The notes: generated by a model from the sequence alone, not told the origin. A stretch of 64,000 bases of DNA from Variovorax sp. DXTD-1 (GCF_003984625.1 NZ_RWKH01000006.1:1-64000), one strand, 5' to 3'. Shown: positions 1-9,164, numbered from the stretch's first letter. Made by a program: numbers and translations.

Positions 1-108
1 CGGTTGTGCAATGGGCCATCGAACATAAGACTGCGGCCCTGTTGCCAAATTCTTCATGGAAAACACGACTGACTGAGTGGCCGCCGCTTTGTAGGGATAA
101 TCCCAGCC

Positions 109-1233
109 ATGAGCGGCAACACATTCGGAACTCTCTTCGCGGTCACCAATTTCGGCGAGTCGCACGGCCCGGCCATCGGCTGCGTGATCGACGGCTGCCC
201 GCCGGGCATGGAACTGAGCGAGGCCGACATCCAGGGCGACCTCGACCGCCGGCGCCCCGGCACCAGCCGCCACGTTACCCAGCGCAACGAGCCCGACGCG
301 GTGCAGATTCTTTCCGGCGTGTACGAAGGCAAGACCACCGGCACCCCGATTGCGCTGCTGATCCAGAACACCGACCAGCGCAGCAAGGACTACGGCCAGA
401 TCGCCCAGCAGTTCCGCCCCGGCCATGCCGACTTCACCTACTGGAAGAAGTACGGCATCCGCGATCCACGCGGCGGCGGACGTTCTTCGGCGCGTCTCAC
501 GGCGCCCATGGTGGCGGCCGGCGCGGTTGCCAAGAAATGGCTGGCCGAAAAATACGGCATGGTGTTTCGCGGCTGCATGACGCAGATCGGCGAAATTGCC
601 ATTCCGTTCGAGAACTGGGACCACGTGCCCAACAACCCCTTCTTCGCGCCGATTGCCGACGTGAGCGAGCTCGAGTCGTACATGGATCGCCTGCGCAAGG
701 CCGGCGATTCGTGCGGCGCGCGCATCCGCGTGACGGCGACCAACGTGCCCGTCGGCCTTGGCGAGCCGCTGTTCGACAAGCTCGACGCCGAGATTGCCTA
801 CGCAATGATGGGCATCAACGCGGTGAAGGCGGTCGAGATCGGCGCCGGCTTCGAGAGCATCACCCAGCGCGGCACCACGCATGGCGACTCGATCACGCCG
901 ACCGGGTTTGTCACCAACAACGCGGGCGGCATTCTCGGCGGCATCAGTTCGGGGCAAGACCTCGAAGTGAGCATCGCGATCAAGCCCACCAGCTCGATCA
1001 TCAGCCCGCGCCAGTCCATCGACATTCACAACAACCCGGTCGAGGTGGTCACCAAGGGCCGCCATGACCCGTGCGTCGGCATTCGTGCCACGCCCATCGC
1101 CGAAGCCATGCTCGCGCTGGTGGTCATGGAGCATGTGCTGCGCAACCGTGCGCAGTGCGGCGACGTGCAGCAGCAGCAAAAGGCCGAAGCCGACAAGACC
1201 GAAGCTGCCTCGCCGCAGGCGTCTTTCCTCTAG
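109..1233 (+). CDS. aroC: Chorismate synthase
   Basis: Converts 5-enolpyruvylshikimate-3-phosphate to chorismate using reduced FMN, the last step of the shared aromatic pathway, in the cytoplasm. The 374-aa product has the usual length. The family signatures are visible: [10 protein letters not shown] at residues 15-24 with the invariant His19, a GGRSSAR stretch near 122-128, HGDSI near 263, and [12 protein letters not shown] near 319. The last ~25 residues are a poorly conserved polar tail rich in Gln, Glu and Lys. The ATG at 109 follows a weak AGGGA; an 11-bp palindrome (93-103) sits just upstream. The stop codon overlaps the GTG of the following MFS gene. Identification is secure. Confidence 0.97.
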   Translation: MSGNTFGTLFAVTNFGESHGPAIGCVIDGCPPGMELSEADIQGDLDRRRPGTSRHVTQRNEPDAVQILSGVYEGKTTGTPIALLIQNTDQRSKDYGQIAQQFRPGHADFTYWKKYGIRDPRGGGRSSARLTAPMVAAGAVAKKWLAEKYGMVFRGCMTQIGEIAIPFENWDHVPNNPFFAPIADVSELESYMDRLRKAGDSCGARIRVTATNVPVGLGEPLFDKLDAEIAYAMMGINAVKAVEIGAGFESITQRGTTHGDSITPTGFVTNNAGGILGGISSGQDLEVSIAIKPTSSIISPRQSIDIHNNPVEVVTKGRHDPCVGIRATPIAEAMLALVVMEHVLRNRAQCGDVQQQQKAEADKTEAASPQASFL

Positions 1234-2426
1234 TGTCCGCCCCGCCACCAGTGGCCGCCGGACGCGGCCACCTGTTGGCGTTTGCTGGTCTGTCGGCCAG
1301 CTATTTCGCGCACATCGGTTTCTTCAACCCCTACCTGCCGCTGTGGCTGCAGGACCTGGGGCTGCCGATCTTCACGATCAGCCTGCTGGCTTCCGTGCAG
1401 TCGATCACCCGCGTGTTCGCGCCCTACGCATGGGGCGCGCTCAGCGACCACACCGGCCACCGCGTGATGCTGCTGCGCTTCAGTGCCGCGGTGGCGCTGG
1501 CCAGTTCGTTCGGGCTCTGGTGGAGTGGCGGCGCGTGGTGGCTGGCGCTGGTGCTGCTGGTGATGTTCACCCACACCAGCTCGATGATGTCGCTCACCGA
1601 GGCCGCCATGGCGCAGCTCGTGGCCGGCGACTGGGGGCGCTACGGGCGCATTCGCCTGTGCGGCTCGGCTGGCTTTTTGGTGACGGTGTTCTTTGCAGGC
1701 GAGTGGTTCGAGCGCTTCGGCATGAAGCACTTTCCGGCCTGGGCGGCGGGCACGTTGGCCGTCGTGCTGATTGCGACCATGAAGCTGCCGGACATCCGCG
1801 AGCCGGTGGCTGCCCATGATGCGGTGAAGGAGCCCATCGGCCCGGTGCTGCGCATTCCGGCGGTGCGGTGGTTCTTTGCGGCGCTGTTCTTCCAGGTGAT
1901 GTCGCACTTTTCGGTGTACGCATTTTTCTCGCTGTACCTCGATTCGCTCGGCTACGGCAAGAGCGTCATCGGCCTGCTGTGGGCGCTCTCGGTGGTGGCC
2001 GAGATCGTCTGGTTCTTTCTGCAGGGGCGGCTCATCGGCCTCTTGCCCATGCCGCGCTGGATGCTGGTGTGCGGCATTGCCGCCGTGGCGCGGCTGGGCC
2101 TCACGGCCGGGCTGGGCGGCTCCATCGCGGCGCTCGTCATTGCGCAGTGGCTGCATGCGCTGAGTTTTGCGGCGCACCACACTACCTGCATTGCCGTGGT
2201 GTCGCGCCGCTTCCCCGGCCGGCTGCGCGGGCGGGGGCAGGCGCTGTTCACGGTGATCGGCTACGGCTTTGGTGGTGTGTTGGGCGTGCTGCTCGGCGGC
2301 GCGGTGGCGCAGGAGCTTGGCTACCGCACCATGTTCGCGCTGGCGGCCTTGCTGGCGGTGGTGGGCAGCCTGTGCGCCTGGCGGGTGATTAGGCTCGAAC
2401 GGCTGGAGCGCGGGGCCAGGGTGTGA
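1233..2426 (+). CDS. MFS transporter, 3-phenylpropionate permease (HcaT)-like
   Basis: A 397-aa inner-membrane carrier with about 12 hydrophobic segments, resembling the MFS_1_like/HcaT group: the N-terminal stretch SASYFAHIGFFNPYLPLWL and the RVFAPYAWGALSDHTGHR loop between TM2 and TM3 are typical. I chose the GTG at 1233, which overlaps the aroC stop codon (TAGTG). No methionine precedes the first membrane helix, and the longer reading would run back through aroC. Members of this group import aromatic acids, nucleosides or unknown solutes; the substrate cannot be read from the sequence. Translational coupling to aroC is likely, but no functional link is proven. Confidence 0.8.
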   Translation: MSAPPPVAAGRGHLLAFAGLSASYFAHIGFFNPYLPLWLQDLGLPIFTISLLASVQSITRVFAPYAWGALSDHTGHRVMLLRFSAAVALASSFGLWWSGGAWWLALVLLVMFTHTSSMMSLTEAAMAQLVAGDWGRYGRIRLCGSAGFLVTVFFAGEWFERFGMKHFPAWAAGTLAVVLIATMKLPDIREPVAAHDAVKEPIGPVLRIPAVRWFFAALFFQVMSHFSVYAFFSLYLDSLGYGKSVIGLLWALSVVAEIVWFFLQGRLIGLLPMPRWMLVCGIAAVARLGLTAGLGGSIAALVIAQWLHALSFAAHHTTCIAVVSRRFPGRLRGRGQALFTVIGYGFGGVLGVLLGGAVAQELGYRTMFALAALLAVVGSLCAWRVIRLERLERGARV

Positions 2427-2706
2427 GTCCGCCGACAGCTTCTTTGGCCGCATCGGCGAAATGCGGGCGCCGGCCCAATCGCTCACCGCACGCAAAGCAG
2501 CCCGATCAAGCCCGGCCGCGCCGAGCACTTCTTCCTTGCGAAGTATCCACCGTTCAACCTTCGGGTTTCCCATAACTAAATCCACTTGATTTAGTCCCTT
2601 CGCTGTTCGATAGTCTCCCTGCGCCCGGATGCCACACGCCTTCCACGGCCCGCATCCGGATCCCAAGACCGCAGGCGCATCGCCGCCTGACCACGGAGAC
2701 ACACAC
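2427..2706. other. Intergenic region upstream of the sugar ABC operon
   Basis: This 280-bp stretch has no supported gene. It ends with the ribosome-binding site (GGAG at about 2695) of the binding-protein gene and contains a perfect palindrome at 2575-2595, listed separately. A minus-strand reading frame from 2573 stays open but continues as the antisense shadow of the MFS gene, so I do not call it. Confidence 0.6.
2575..2595. promoter_or_regulatory. Palindromic operator candidate upstream of the sugar ABC operon
   Basis: The sequence ACTAAATC-CACTT-GATTTAGT has two perfect 8-bp arms around a 5-bp centre and is AT-rich against a GC-rich background. It lies about 110 bp before the binding-protein start. 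Its size and symmetry fit the operators of ROK-family repressors (the XylR/NagC group), and the operon ends with a ROK regulator gene. Binding is inferred. Confidence 0.5.
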
Positions 2707-3711
2707 ATGCTCAGCTCCCGCTCCATCCTGGCCCTGGCGGCCATGTCCCTGGCTGCTTCGTCCGCCGCCTTTGCCGCCGACCAGCCGGTCATCGGCCTTG
2801 TCACCAAGACCGAGACCAATCCCTTCTTCGTCAAGATGAAAGAGGGCGCGCAGGAAGAGGCCAAGAAGCTCGGCGCCAAGCTCCTTTCGGGCGCGGGCAA
2901 GGCCGACGGCGACAACGCGGGCCAGATCACGGCCATGGAAAACATGATTGCCGCGGGTGCCAAGACCATCCTCATCACGCCGAGCGACGCCAAGGCCATC
3001 GTGCCGGCGATCAAGAAGGCGCGCGACAAGGGCGTGATGGTGATTGCGCTCGACAGCCCGGCCGATCCGCCGGAGGCGACCGATGCGCTCTTTGCCACCA
3101 ACAACTACACGGCCGGCGTTCTGATCGGCGAATACGCCAAGGCCGCGATGGCCGGCAAGCCGGCGAAGATCGTCGCGCTCGACCTGCTGCCGGGCCACCC
3201 GGTGGGCGCGCAGCGGCACAACGGTTTCATGAAGGGCTTCGGCCTGCAGGCGAACGACGCCAAGTCGAACGAGTTGTCGAAGGCACCTGAAATCGTGTGC
3301 ATGGCCGACAGCTTCGGCGACCAGGCCAAGGCGCAGACGGCAATGGAAAACTGCCTGCAGAGGGCGCCCGACGTGAACCTGGTCTACACCATCAACGAGC
3401 CCGCGGCGGCCGGTGCCTACAACGCACTGAAGCGCGCGGGCAAGGAGAAGGGCGTGATGATCGTCTCGGTGGACGGCGGTTGCCAGGGCATCAAGGACAC
3501 CAACGCCGGCATCATCGCGGCCACTTCGCAGCAGTACCCGCTCAAGATGGCGGCCATGGGCGTGGCGGCGGGCGTGGAGTTTGCCAAGACGGGCAAGAAG
3601 GCCTCGGGCTATGTGGACACGGGCGTGACCCTCATTGCCGGCAAGAGCGTGCCGGGCGTCGACAGCAAGGACACCAAGACCGGCGCCGAGCTGTGCTGGG
3701 GCAAGAAGTAA
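2707..3711 (+). CDS. frcB: Sugar ABC transporter substrate-binding protein (FrcB-like)
   Basis: Periplasmic binding protein of a ribose/fructose-class ABC importer (Peripla_BP_4 fold), 334 aa. The first 23 residues form a clear Sec signal with predicted cleavage after AFA. The mature start, VIGLVTKTETNPFFVKMKEGA, resembles the fructose-binding protein FrcB of rhizobia as I remember it. The ATG at 2707 follows GGAG with proper spacing; the longer frame upstream lacks a signal peptide at its start. A permease follows after 19 bp, then an ATPase and a ROK regulator, making one operon. Fructose as substrate is an inference; ribose or another monosaccharide is possible. Confidence 0.75.
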   Translation: MLSSRSILALAAMSLAASSAAFAADQPVIGLVTKTETNPFFVKMKEGAQEEAKKLGAKLLSGAGKADGDNAGQITAMENMIAAGAKTILITPSDAKAIVPAIKKARDKGVMVIALDSPADPPEATDALFATNNYTAGVLIGEYAKAAMAGKPAKIVALDLLPGHPVGAQRHNGFMKGFGLQANDAKSNELSKAPEIVCMADSFGDQAKAQTAMENCLQRAPDVNLVYTINEPAAAGAYNALKRAGKEKGVMIVSVDGGCQGIKDTNAGIIAATSQQYPLKMAAMGVAAGVEFAKTGKKASGYVDTGVTLIAGKSVPGVDSKDTKTGAELCWGKK

Positions 3712-3730
3712 TCAAGGCCCGGAGCACCTG

Positions 3731-4690
3731 ATGGCGAAATCTCCGACGCACCACATTCCGTGGGGCGCCCTGGGGCCGTGGCTGGCCCTGCTTGGCGCAT
3801 GCATCTTCTTTGCGACGCAGTCCGACCGCTTCCTGACGGGCGGCAACCTCTCGCTGATCATGCAGCAGGTGATGGTGGTCGGCGTGATCGCCATCGGCCA
3901 GACGCTGATCATTCTCACAGCGGGCATCGACCTGTCGTGCGGCATGGTGATGGCGCTGGGCAGCATCATCATGACCAAGTTCGCCACCGAACTCGGCCTG
4001 CCGGTGCCGGTGGCCATCTTGTGCGGCATTGGCGTGACCACGTTGTTCGGTCTGCTCAACGGCTTGCTGGTCACGCGCATCAAGCTGCCGCCGTTCATCG
4101 TGACGCTGGGTACGCTGAACATCGCGTTCGCGATCACGCAGCTGTACTCGTCCTCACAGACCATCACCGACCTGCCCGCCGGCCTCACGGGGCTTGGCAC
4201 CACGTTTGCCATCGGCAACACCGAGGTGGCGTGGGGCGTTGTGCTGATGGTGGTGCTGTATGCGCTCGCATGGTTCGTATTGCGCGAGACGGCCGCGGGC
4301 CGGCACATCTATGCGGTGGGCAACAACGCCGAGGCGACGCGCCTGGTCGGCATTCCCACGCAGCGGGTTCTGCTGGGCGTGTACGTGGCCGCGGGCGTGC
4401 TCTACGGCATTGCCTCGCTGCTGTCGGTGGCGCGCACCGGCGTGGGCGACCCGAACGCGGGGCAGACCGAGAACCTCGACGCGATCACGGCCGTGGTGCT
4501 CGGCGGCACCAGCCTGTTCGGCGGGCGCGGCATCGTGCTGGGCTCGCTCATCGGCGTGCTCATCGTCGGCGTGTTCCGCAACGGGCTGACGCTCATGGGC
4601 GTCTCGTCGATCTACCAGGTGCTGGTAACGGGCGTGCTGGTGATTCTTGCGGTGGCGGCCGATCAACTCTCGCGCCGGGGAGCACGCTGA
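3731..4690 (+). CDS. frcC: Sugar ABC transporter permease (FrcC/RbsC-like)
   Basis: A 319-aa inner-membrane permease of the BPD_transp_2 family with about 8-10 hydrophobic helices. Family landmarks are the GQTLIILTAGIDLSCG segment near residues 56-71, the NGLL.TRIKLPPFIVTLGT stretch near 110, and the C-terminal VVLGGTSLFGGRG motif near 256, which contacts the ATPase. The ATG at 3731 follows GGAG; longer starts would read into the preceding gene. The stop codon overlaps the ATPase start in an ATGA arrangement. It works with the flanking binding protein and ATPase. Confidence 0.8.
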   Translation: MAKSPTHHIPWGALGPWLALLGACIFFATQSDRFLTGGNLSLIMQQVMVVGVIAIGQTLIILTAGIDLSCGMVMALGSIIMTKFATELGLPVPVAILCGIGVTTLFGLLNGLLVTRIKLPPFIVTLGTLNIAFAITQLYSSSQTITDLPAGLTGLGTTFAIGNTEVAWGVVLMVVLYALAWFVLRETAAGRHIYAVGNNAEATRLVGIPTQRVLLGVYVAAGVLYGIASLLSVARTGVGDPNAGQTENLDAITAVVLGGTSLFGGRGIVLGSLIGVLIVGVFRNGLTLMGVSSIYQVLVTGVLVILAVAADQLSRRGAR

Positions 4691-5496
4691 TGAATGCCGT
4701 GGCCAATCCTCAATCCGCCAAGGTCGTGATGCAGGCCAAGGGCCTGGTCAAGCGCTACGGCCAGGTGACGGCGCTCGACGGGGTCGACTTCGAGCTTCGC
4801 GAAGGAGAAATCCTCGCGGTGATCGGCGACAACGGCGCGGGCAAGTCTTCGCTCATCAAGGCGCTCTCGGGCGCGGTGGTGCCGGACGAAGGCGAGATCC
4901 TGCTTGACGGTGCGCCGGTGCATTTTCGCAACCCGCTCGACGCGCGCCGCGCGGGCATCGAAACGGTTTACCAGGACCTGGCCGTGGCCCCCGCCATGAC
5001 CATCTACGAAAACCTCTTTCTCGGCCGCGAGCTGCGCCGCCCGGGCTTCATGGGCAACGTGCTGCGCATGCTCGACAAGAAAAAGATGCTGCAGGAAAGC
5101 GCCGCGCGCATGGCAGACCTGAAGGTCGGCATCCAGTCGATGACGCAGGCGGTCGAAACGCTTTCTGGCGGACAGCGCCAGTGCGTGGCCGTGGCGCGCA
5201 GTGCAGCCTTCGCGCGGCATGTGGTCATCATGGACGAGCCCACCGCCGCACTCGGCGTGAAGGAGGGCAACATGGTGCTCGAGCTGATCCGCCGCGTGCG
5301 CGACCGCGGCCTGCCCGTGGTGCTCATCAGCCACAACATGCCGCATGTGTTCGAGGTGGCCGACCGCATCCACGTGGCGCGGCTCGGCAAGCGCGCGGCG
5401 GTGCTCAACCCGAAGAACATCAGCATGAGCGACACGGTGGCCGTGATGACCGGCGCCATGACGGCCGACCAACTGCCCGCGGAGGCGCATGCCTGA
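4690..5496 (+). CDS. frcA: Sugar ABC transporter ATP-binding protein (FrcA-like)
   Basis: A 268-aa single-domain ATPase that energises the sugar importer. Walker A is GDNGAGKSS at residues 46-54, the signature LSGGQRQ is near 158, Walker B VVIMDEP near 178 and the switch His in LISHNM near 215. A single nucleotide-binding domain is the FrcA arrangement and differs from the double-domain RbsA/XylG proteins, which supports the fructose-type assignment. The start overlaps the permease stop (ATGA), and the end overlaps the ROK regulator by 8 bp, so all are probably co-translated. Confidence 0.82.
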   Translation: MNAVANPQSAKVVMQAKGLVKRYGQVTALDGVDFELREGEILAVIGDNGAGKSSLIKALSGAVVPDEGEILLDGAPVHFRNPLDARRAGIETVYQDLAVAPAMTIYENLFLGRELRRPGFMGNVLRMLDKKKMLQESAARMADLKVGIQSMTQAVETLSGGQRQCVAVARSAAFARHVVIMDEPTAALGVKEGNMVLELIRRVRDRGLPVVLISHNMPHVFEVADRIHVARLGKRAAVLNPKNISMSDTVAVMTGAMTADQLPAEAHA

Positions 5497-6712
5497 TGCA
5501 GAAGCCGCCATGCGCCCGCCCGACCTGTTGCGCCCGCGCGGCTCCAACCAGGTGGGCATGCGCCAGTTCAACGAGCGCGTGGTGCTGCAGGCCCTGCGCG
5601 TTCACACCAGCCTGCCGAAGGCCGACCTCGCGCGGCTGACCGGGCTGAGCGCGCAGACCATCGGGCTCATTACCGCCCGGCTCGAGGAAGACCAGCTCAT
5701 CGTGAAGCAGGGCCGCGTGCGCGGCCGCATCGGACAGCCGTCGGTGCCGCTGGCGCTGAACCCGGACGGCGCCTTTGCCATCGGCATCAAGGTGGGACGG
5801 CGCGGCGCCGAATGGTTGCTGATCGACTTTGCCGCACAGGTGCGCGAACGGCATGCCATGGGTTACGACTTTCCGGATGCGCAGGCGCTGCTGCCCGCCA
5901 TTGCCGAGCACATCCATCGCCTGCGCGACGGGCTCGGGCCGCTGGCTGTGCGCAACGTGGGCGTGGGGCTGGCCGCGCCTTTCCTGCTTGGCGGCTGGCA
6001 CCGCACGCTGGGCCTGTCGAAGGCGCAGTCGGACGAGTGGAACCAGATGGACCTGCTGGCCGAGGTGAGGGCGCGCACCGATGTGCCGGTGAGCTTTGCG
6101 CGCGACACGGTGGCCGCCTGCGTGGCCGAACTGGTCGGCGGGCGCGGTCACGACCTGAAGAGCTTCTTGTACATCTTCGTCGACACCTTCGTGGGTGGCG
6201 GGCTGGTCATCGATTCGCACCTGCACACCGGCGCGCACGGCAATGCGGGAGCATTGGCCTCGTTGCCGATGCAATCGGTGCGGCCCGGTGGCGCGCTGCC
6301 GCCGCAGGTCATGGCCGAGGCTTCGCTCTGGGAGCTGGAGCAGCGGCTGCAGGCGCAAGGGCTGGACACCACTGCCGCGTATGACGACCGTGCGCTGCAG
6401 GCGCCGCATGCCGCGGTCACGCAGGCGTGGCTGGGCTCTGCTTCGCTGGCCTTGGCCCATGCCATCGTGAGCAGCACGGCGGTGCTCGACCTGGCCGATG
6501 TGGTGATGGACGGTTCGATGTCACGCTCGCTGCTGCAGGCGCTGCTCGAACAGACGCGCGCGGCGCTGGCCCGGTGCAACTGGGAAGGGCTCTGGCCGCC
6601 GCAGCTGCATGGGGGCAGGCTGGGCGCGCAGGCCTGTGCGCTGGGTGGGGCCATGCTGCCGTTGCACGCCAATTTCGCGCCCGACCACGACGTGTTCCTG
6701 AAGGCGGCCTAG
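5489..6712 (+). CDS. ROK-family transcriptional regulator
   Basis: A 407-aa regulator: winged helix at about residues 20-80 (ARLTGLSAQTIGLITARLEED is the recognition-helix region), then an actin-like ROK sugar-kinase fold. The ROK core is recognisable in FARDTVAACVAELVGG and HTGAHGNAGALASLPM, but the usual zinc site CxCGxxGCxE is absent and the kinase catalytic Asp region reads ARDT, so kinase activity is unlikely. The start at 5489 overlaps the ATPase gene; an internal ATG at 5510 is the alternative. It likely senses the imported sugar and represses the operon, perhaps through the palindrome at 2575-2595. Confidence 0.8.
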   Translation: MPDAEAAMRPPDLLRPRGSNQVGMRQFNERVVLQALRVHTSLPKADLARLTGLSAQTIGLITARLEEDQLIVKQGRVRGRIGQPSVPLALNPDGAFAIGIKVGRRGAEWLLIDFAAQVRERHAMGYDFPDAQALLPAIAEHIHRLRDGLGPLAVRNVGVGLAAPFLLGGWHRTLGLSKAQSDEWNQMDLLAEVRARTDVPVSFARDTVAACVAELVGGRGHDLKSFLYIFVDTFVGGGLVIDSHLHTGAHGNAGALASLPMQSVRPGGALPPQVMAEASLWELEQRLQAQGLDTTAAYDDRALQAPHAAVTQAWLGSASLALAHAIVSSTAVLDLADVVMDGSMSRSLLQALLEQTRAALARCNWEGLWPPQLHGGRLGAQACALGGAMLPLHANFAPDHDVFLKAA

Positions 6713-6725
6713 GGGCTTGCGCAGC

Positions 6726-7214
6726 TCACAAGCTTGCGGATGCGTGCACGCCGCGCGGCAGCCGCAACGTGCTCGCTTGCGCGCCTTCGGGGCAAGGTCC
6801 ATCGGAATAGCTTGCTTCGCCTTCGGGCATGACGCACTTGTGCACCTCGACCACGGCCGGTGCGGCCTTGGCGGGCGCCCCCGCCGGAGCGACTACAGGG
6901 GGCCCGAAGTTCGCGTTTGCGAGCGGCGCATAAGCGGGCGCGTAAGGGGACATGGGCATGACCGGTTCAGGGGACGAGCGGGCCACTTCACTCGGCAACG
7001 CCCGCGAGCCGGCGGCGGGCTCGACATGCGCCGGCATAACTGCAGGTGCCAACCCGGGCGCGCGTGCGGCGCTCTCTTGAACCAGGTCTTTCAAGGTGAC
7101 ATAGAAAAGCGACACCGCTACCAGAGCCACACCCAGGCAAGGCGCCCAGTAACGGCTGGAGCCTTGCGCAATATCCGGTTGCCCGGTCTTGCCGATCGTC
7201 TGTTCGAGGCCCAT
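6726..7214 (-). CDS. DUF4124-like membrane-anchored protein
   Basis: A 162-aa protein of unknown function. One hydrophobic helix near residues 24-42 is followed by a Pro/Ala-rich linker and a C-terminal motif of the form KCVMPEGEASYSDGPCP, which matches the DUF4124 pattern (two Cys around a YSD core) seen in many betaproteobacterial envelope proteins. The ATG at 7214 is preceded by AAGGAAC, a good ribosome-binding site; an upstream start at 7292 is possible but has no site. It is convergent with the ROK gene, 13 bp away. The role is unknown; the Cys pair may form a disulfide. Confidence 0.6.
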   Translation of the reverse strand: MGLEQTIGKTGQPDIAQGSSRYWAPCLGVALVAVSLFYVTLKDLVQESAARAPGLAPAVMPAHVEPAAGSRALPSEVARSSPEPVMPMSPYAPAYAPLANANFGPPVVAPAGAPAKAAPAVVEVHKCVMPEGEASYSDGPCPEGAQASTLRLPRGVHASASL

Positions 7215-7403
7215 GGCTGAAGTTCCTTGTGAGTGTTCAGCGGTTCTACTGGCCGCAGCCGGTCCCCCTTGTAGGCCTGCGCCATGCGCCACGACGGAAT
7301 ACGCCTCGAAAACGCCGCGGAGAAAGTCGCTTGGACGGTTTCGGATGGGCCGAGACGAGAGTTTCGATAATGCAGTTCGTTAGCAGAGAACCGAACCGCA
7401 AAA

Positions 7404-8054
7404 ATGAGTGCCGCAGATTTCCTCTTCGCCCCCGAAGTACAAAAGCTACTGATGGTTGCCTACGCGGCGCCCGGCCAACCGTTTTCTTCCAGTGAGCTGG
7501 CCAAGCGTTCGAAACTCGACCCGGACGATGCGGGGCGCACGCTGGAGCACCTTGTCGGCAGCGGCATCCTGAAGCGAAACAAGCCGAAGGCGGGCGAGGC
7601 CGAGACCATCTCGGTCGACCGCACGTTCATCTTCCACGACGAGTTGCGCAACATTGCGCTCAAGTCTTTTGCCGCAGCCGAACCGGTCCGCGCCATGCTG
7701 CGCAGCAGGTTCAAGGACTCGGTCATGCGCGCCTTCATCCTGCAAGAGGACAAGGACGGCACCCTGGAGCTCCTCGTCGTGCACGGCCAGCTGATGCCCG
7801 ATGAATCCGCCATGAAGGCTGCGTGCCAGAAGCTGTCGAAGAACATCCACCGCCATCTGAAGATGCATGTCATCTCGAGCGCGAAGTTCAACAGCCTCAC
7901 GCCGCGCGACTCGCTTGCGTCGAAGCTGGCGGCACCGGGCGCGCTCGAAATCATTGCGCTCGGAGATACGAAGGCTCAACCGCCCGTCGAGAAGGTCGGC
8001 CTTCTGCAAAGCGCGAAGAAGAAGCTCGCAACGCTGGCGCGCCCTTCGGCGTAA
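7404..8054 (+). CDS. Winged-helix protein with degenerate nucleotidyltransferase-like domain
   Basis: A 216-aa cytoplasmic protein. Residues ~5-75 look like an ArsR/MarR-type winged helix (SSSELAKRSKLDPDDAGRTLEHLVGSG). Residues ~95-175 follow the layout of the small nucleotidyltransferase fold that commonly trails such helices: SVMRAFILQEDKDGTLELLVVHG sits where active enzymes have the GSxARG...SDxDL strand-loop-strand. The catalytic Gly-Ser and both Asp residues are missing, so it is probably non-catalytic. The C-terminus is basic. It stands alone between a minus-strand gene and the Bug gene. Function unknown; the fold assignment is inference. Confidence 0.5.
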   Translation: MSAADFLFAPEVQKLLMVAYAAPGQPFSSSELAKRSKLDPDDAGRTLEHLVGSGILKRNKPKAGEAETISVDRTFIFHDELRNIALKSFAAAEPVRAMLRSRFKDSVMRAFILQEDKDGTLELLVVHGQLMPDESAMKAACQKLSKNIHRHLKMHVISSAKFNSLTPRDSLASKLAAPGALEIIALGDTKAQPPVEKVGLLQSAKKKLATLARPSA

Positions 8055-8084
8055 GTGCGCAGCGCGAGGCCGTCCAGGCGCGGC

Positions 8085-9095
8085 TCAGTCCGGCTTGATG
8101 TTGGCCCTTGCAATCACCTTTTGCCAACGCGCCTGTTCGGCCGCAATGAACTGCGCGAACTGTTCGGGCGTGCCGCCGATGGCTTCGGCCGCATCGCCCG
8201 TCAGCCGCTGCATGGAGTCGGGCGATTTCACGGCCTTCATCGTCTCGGCGGAGAGCTTGGCCAGTTGCGCGGCCTCGATGCTGGCCGGCGCGAGCATGCC
8301 GTACCACTGCGTCATCTCGAAGCCCGGAAAGCCTTGCTCGGCCACCGTGCCCACGTCAGGCAATTGCGGCAGGCGCTTGGCCGAACCCGTGGCAATGCAA
8401 CGCACCTTGCCGCTCTTGATGAACGGAAGAATGGCCGCCGCCCCGATGGCCGAGGCATCGAGGCGCCCCGAGAGCAGGTCGGTCACCATGGGGCCGGTGC
8501 CGCGGTAGGGCACATGCAGCATGAAGACGTTGGCCGTCATCTTGAGGTACTCGAAAGCCAGGTGGCCCGCGCTGCCGTTGCCCGCCGACCCGTAGCTCAG
8601 CTTGCCCGGCTTCGACTTGGCGTAGGCGATGAACTCCTTCAGGTTCTGCGCCGGTACGTCGGGGTGCACCACGTACAGGCTGGGCACCTTGGCCAGCAGG
8701 CTCACGGGCTTGAAATCCTTGTTCGCGTCGTAGGGCAGCTTGGCAAAGATGTAGGGGTTGACCGCGAGCGTGCCGATGTGCCCGAGGATCAAGGTGTGCT
8801 GGTCGGTGGCACGCGCCACTTCGCTCATGGCAATGTTGCCGGCGGCGCCGGGCTTGTTGTCGACGAACACGCTTTGCCCCAGCGTGCGCGAAAGTTCGGC
8901 GGCTGTGGAGCGCGCCACGATTTCCGAACTGCCGCCTGGCGCAAAAGGCACCACGAAGCGGATCGACTTGCTGGGCCAGGTGGCCTGGGCGGAGGTCATC
9001 GAAGGCAGCAGCCCGCCAAGCGCCAGCGCGCCGCCGCCTTGCAGCCATTGGCGGCGCGTGGACTGTTGGTCGTTCAGGAGGAAGTTGTCGGACAT
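8085..9095 (-). CDS. Bug-family (TctC-like) periplasmic solute-binding protein
   Basis: A 336-aa periplasmic binding protein of the Bug/TctC family, very abundant in this bacterial group. A twin-arginine type leader is visible (TRRQWLQGG at residues 13-21 followed by a hydrophobic stretch). The mature part opens with the family block WPSKSIRFVVPFAPGGSSEIVAR, then VDNKPGAAGNIA. The ATG at 9095 has GGAGA upstream; the longer reading adds an unlikely polar leader. No TctA/TctB membrane genes are adjacent, which is normal for orphan Bug proteins. It follows the IclR regulator by 69 bp on the same strand. The ligand is probably a carboxylate or aromatic acid, by context only. Confidence 0.85.
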   Translation of the reverse strand: MSDNFLLNDQQSTRRQWLQGGGALALGGLLPSMTSAQATWPSKSIRFVVPFAPGGSSEIVARSTAAELSRTLGQSVFVDNKPGAAGNIAMSEVARATDQHTLILGHIGTLAVNPYIFAKLPYDANKDFKPVSLLAKVPSLYVVHPDVPAQNLKEFIAYAKSKPGKLSYGSAGNGSAGHLAFEYLKMTANVFMLHVPYRGTGPMVTDLLSGRLDASAIGAAAILPFIKSGKVRCIATGSAKRLPQLPDVGTVAEQGFPGFEMTQWYGMLAPASIEAAQLAKLSAETMKAVKSPDSMQRLTGDAAEAIGGTPEQFAQFIAAEQARWQKVIARANIKPD

Positions 9096-9164
9096 GAATT
9101 TGTCTCCGTTGCTTTTGTGTGAGGGGAGCATCTTGCCCGACGAGTGTGGTCGCAAATTGCCCGG

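Noticed and set aside
1..108. Possible end of an upstream gene before aroC
   Set aside because: No reading frame in the first 108 bases gives a recognisable protein end; the region probably only holds the aroC leader.
1230..3104. A 624-codon minus-strand frame, including a protein-like stretch MGNPKVERWILRKEEVL near 2573
   Set aside because: Most of it is antisense to the MFS and binding-protein genes. The short intergenic part looks protein-like but has no ribosome-binding site and no end of its own.
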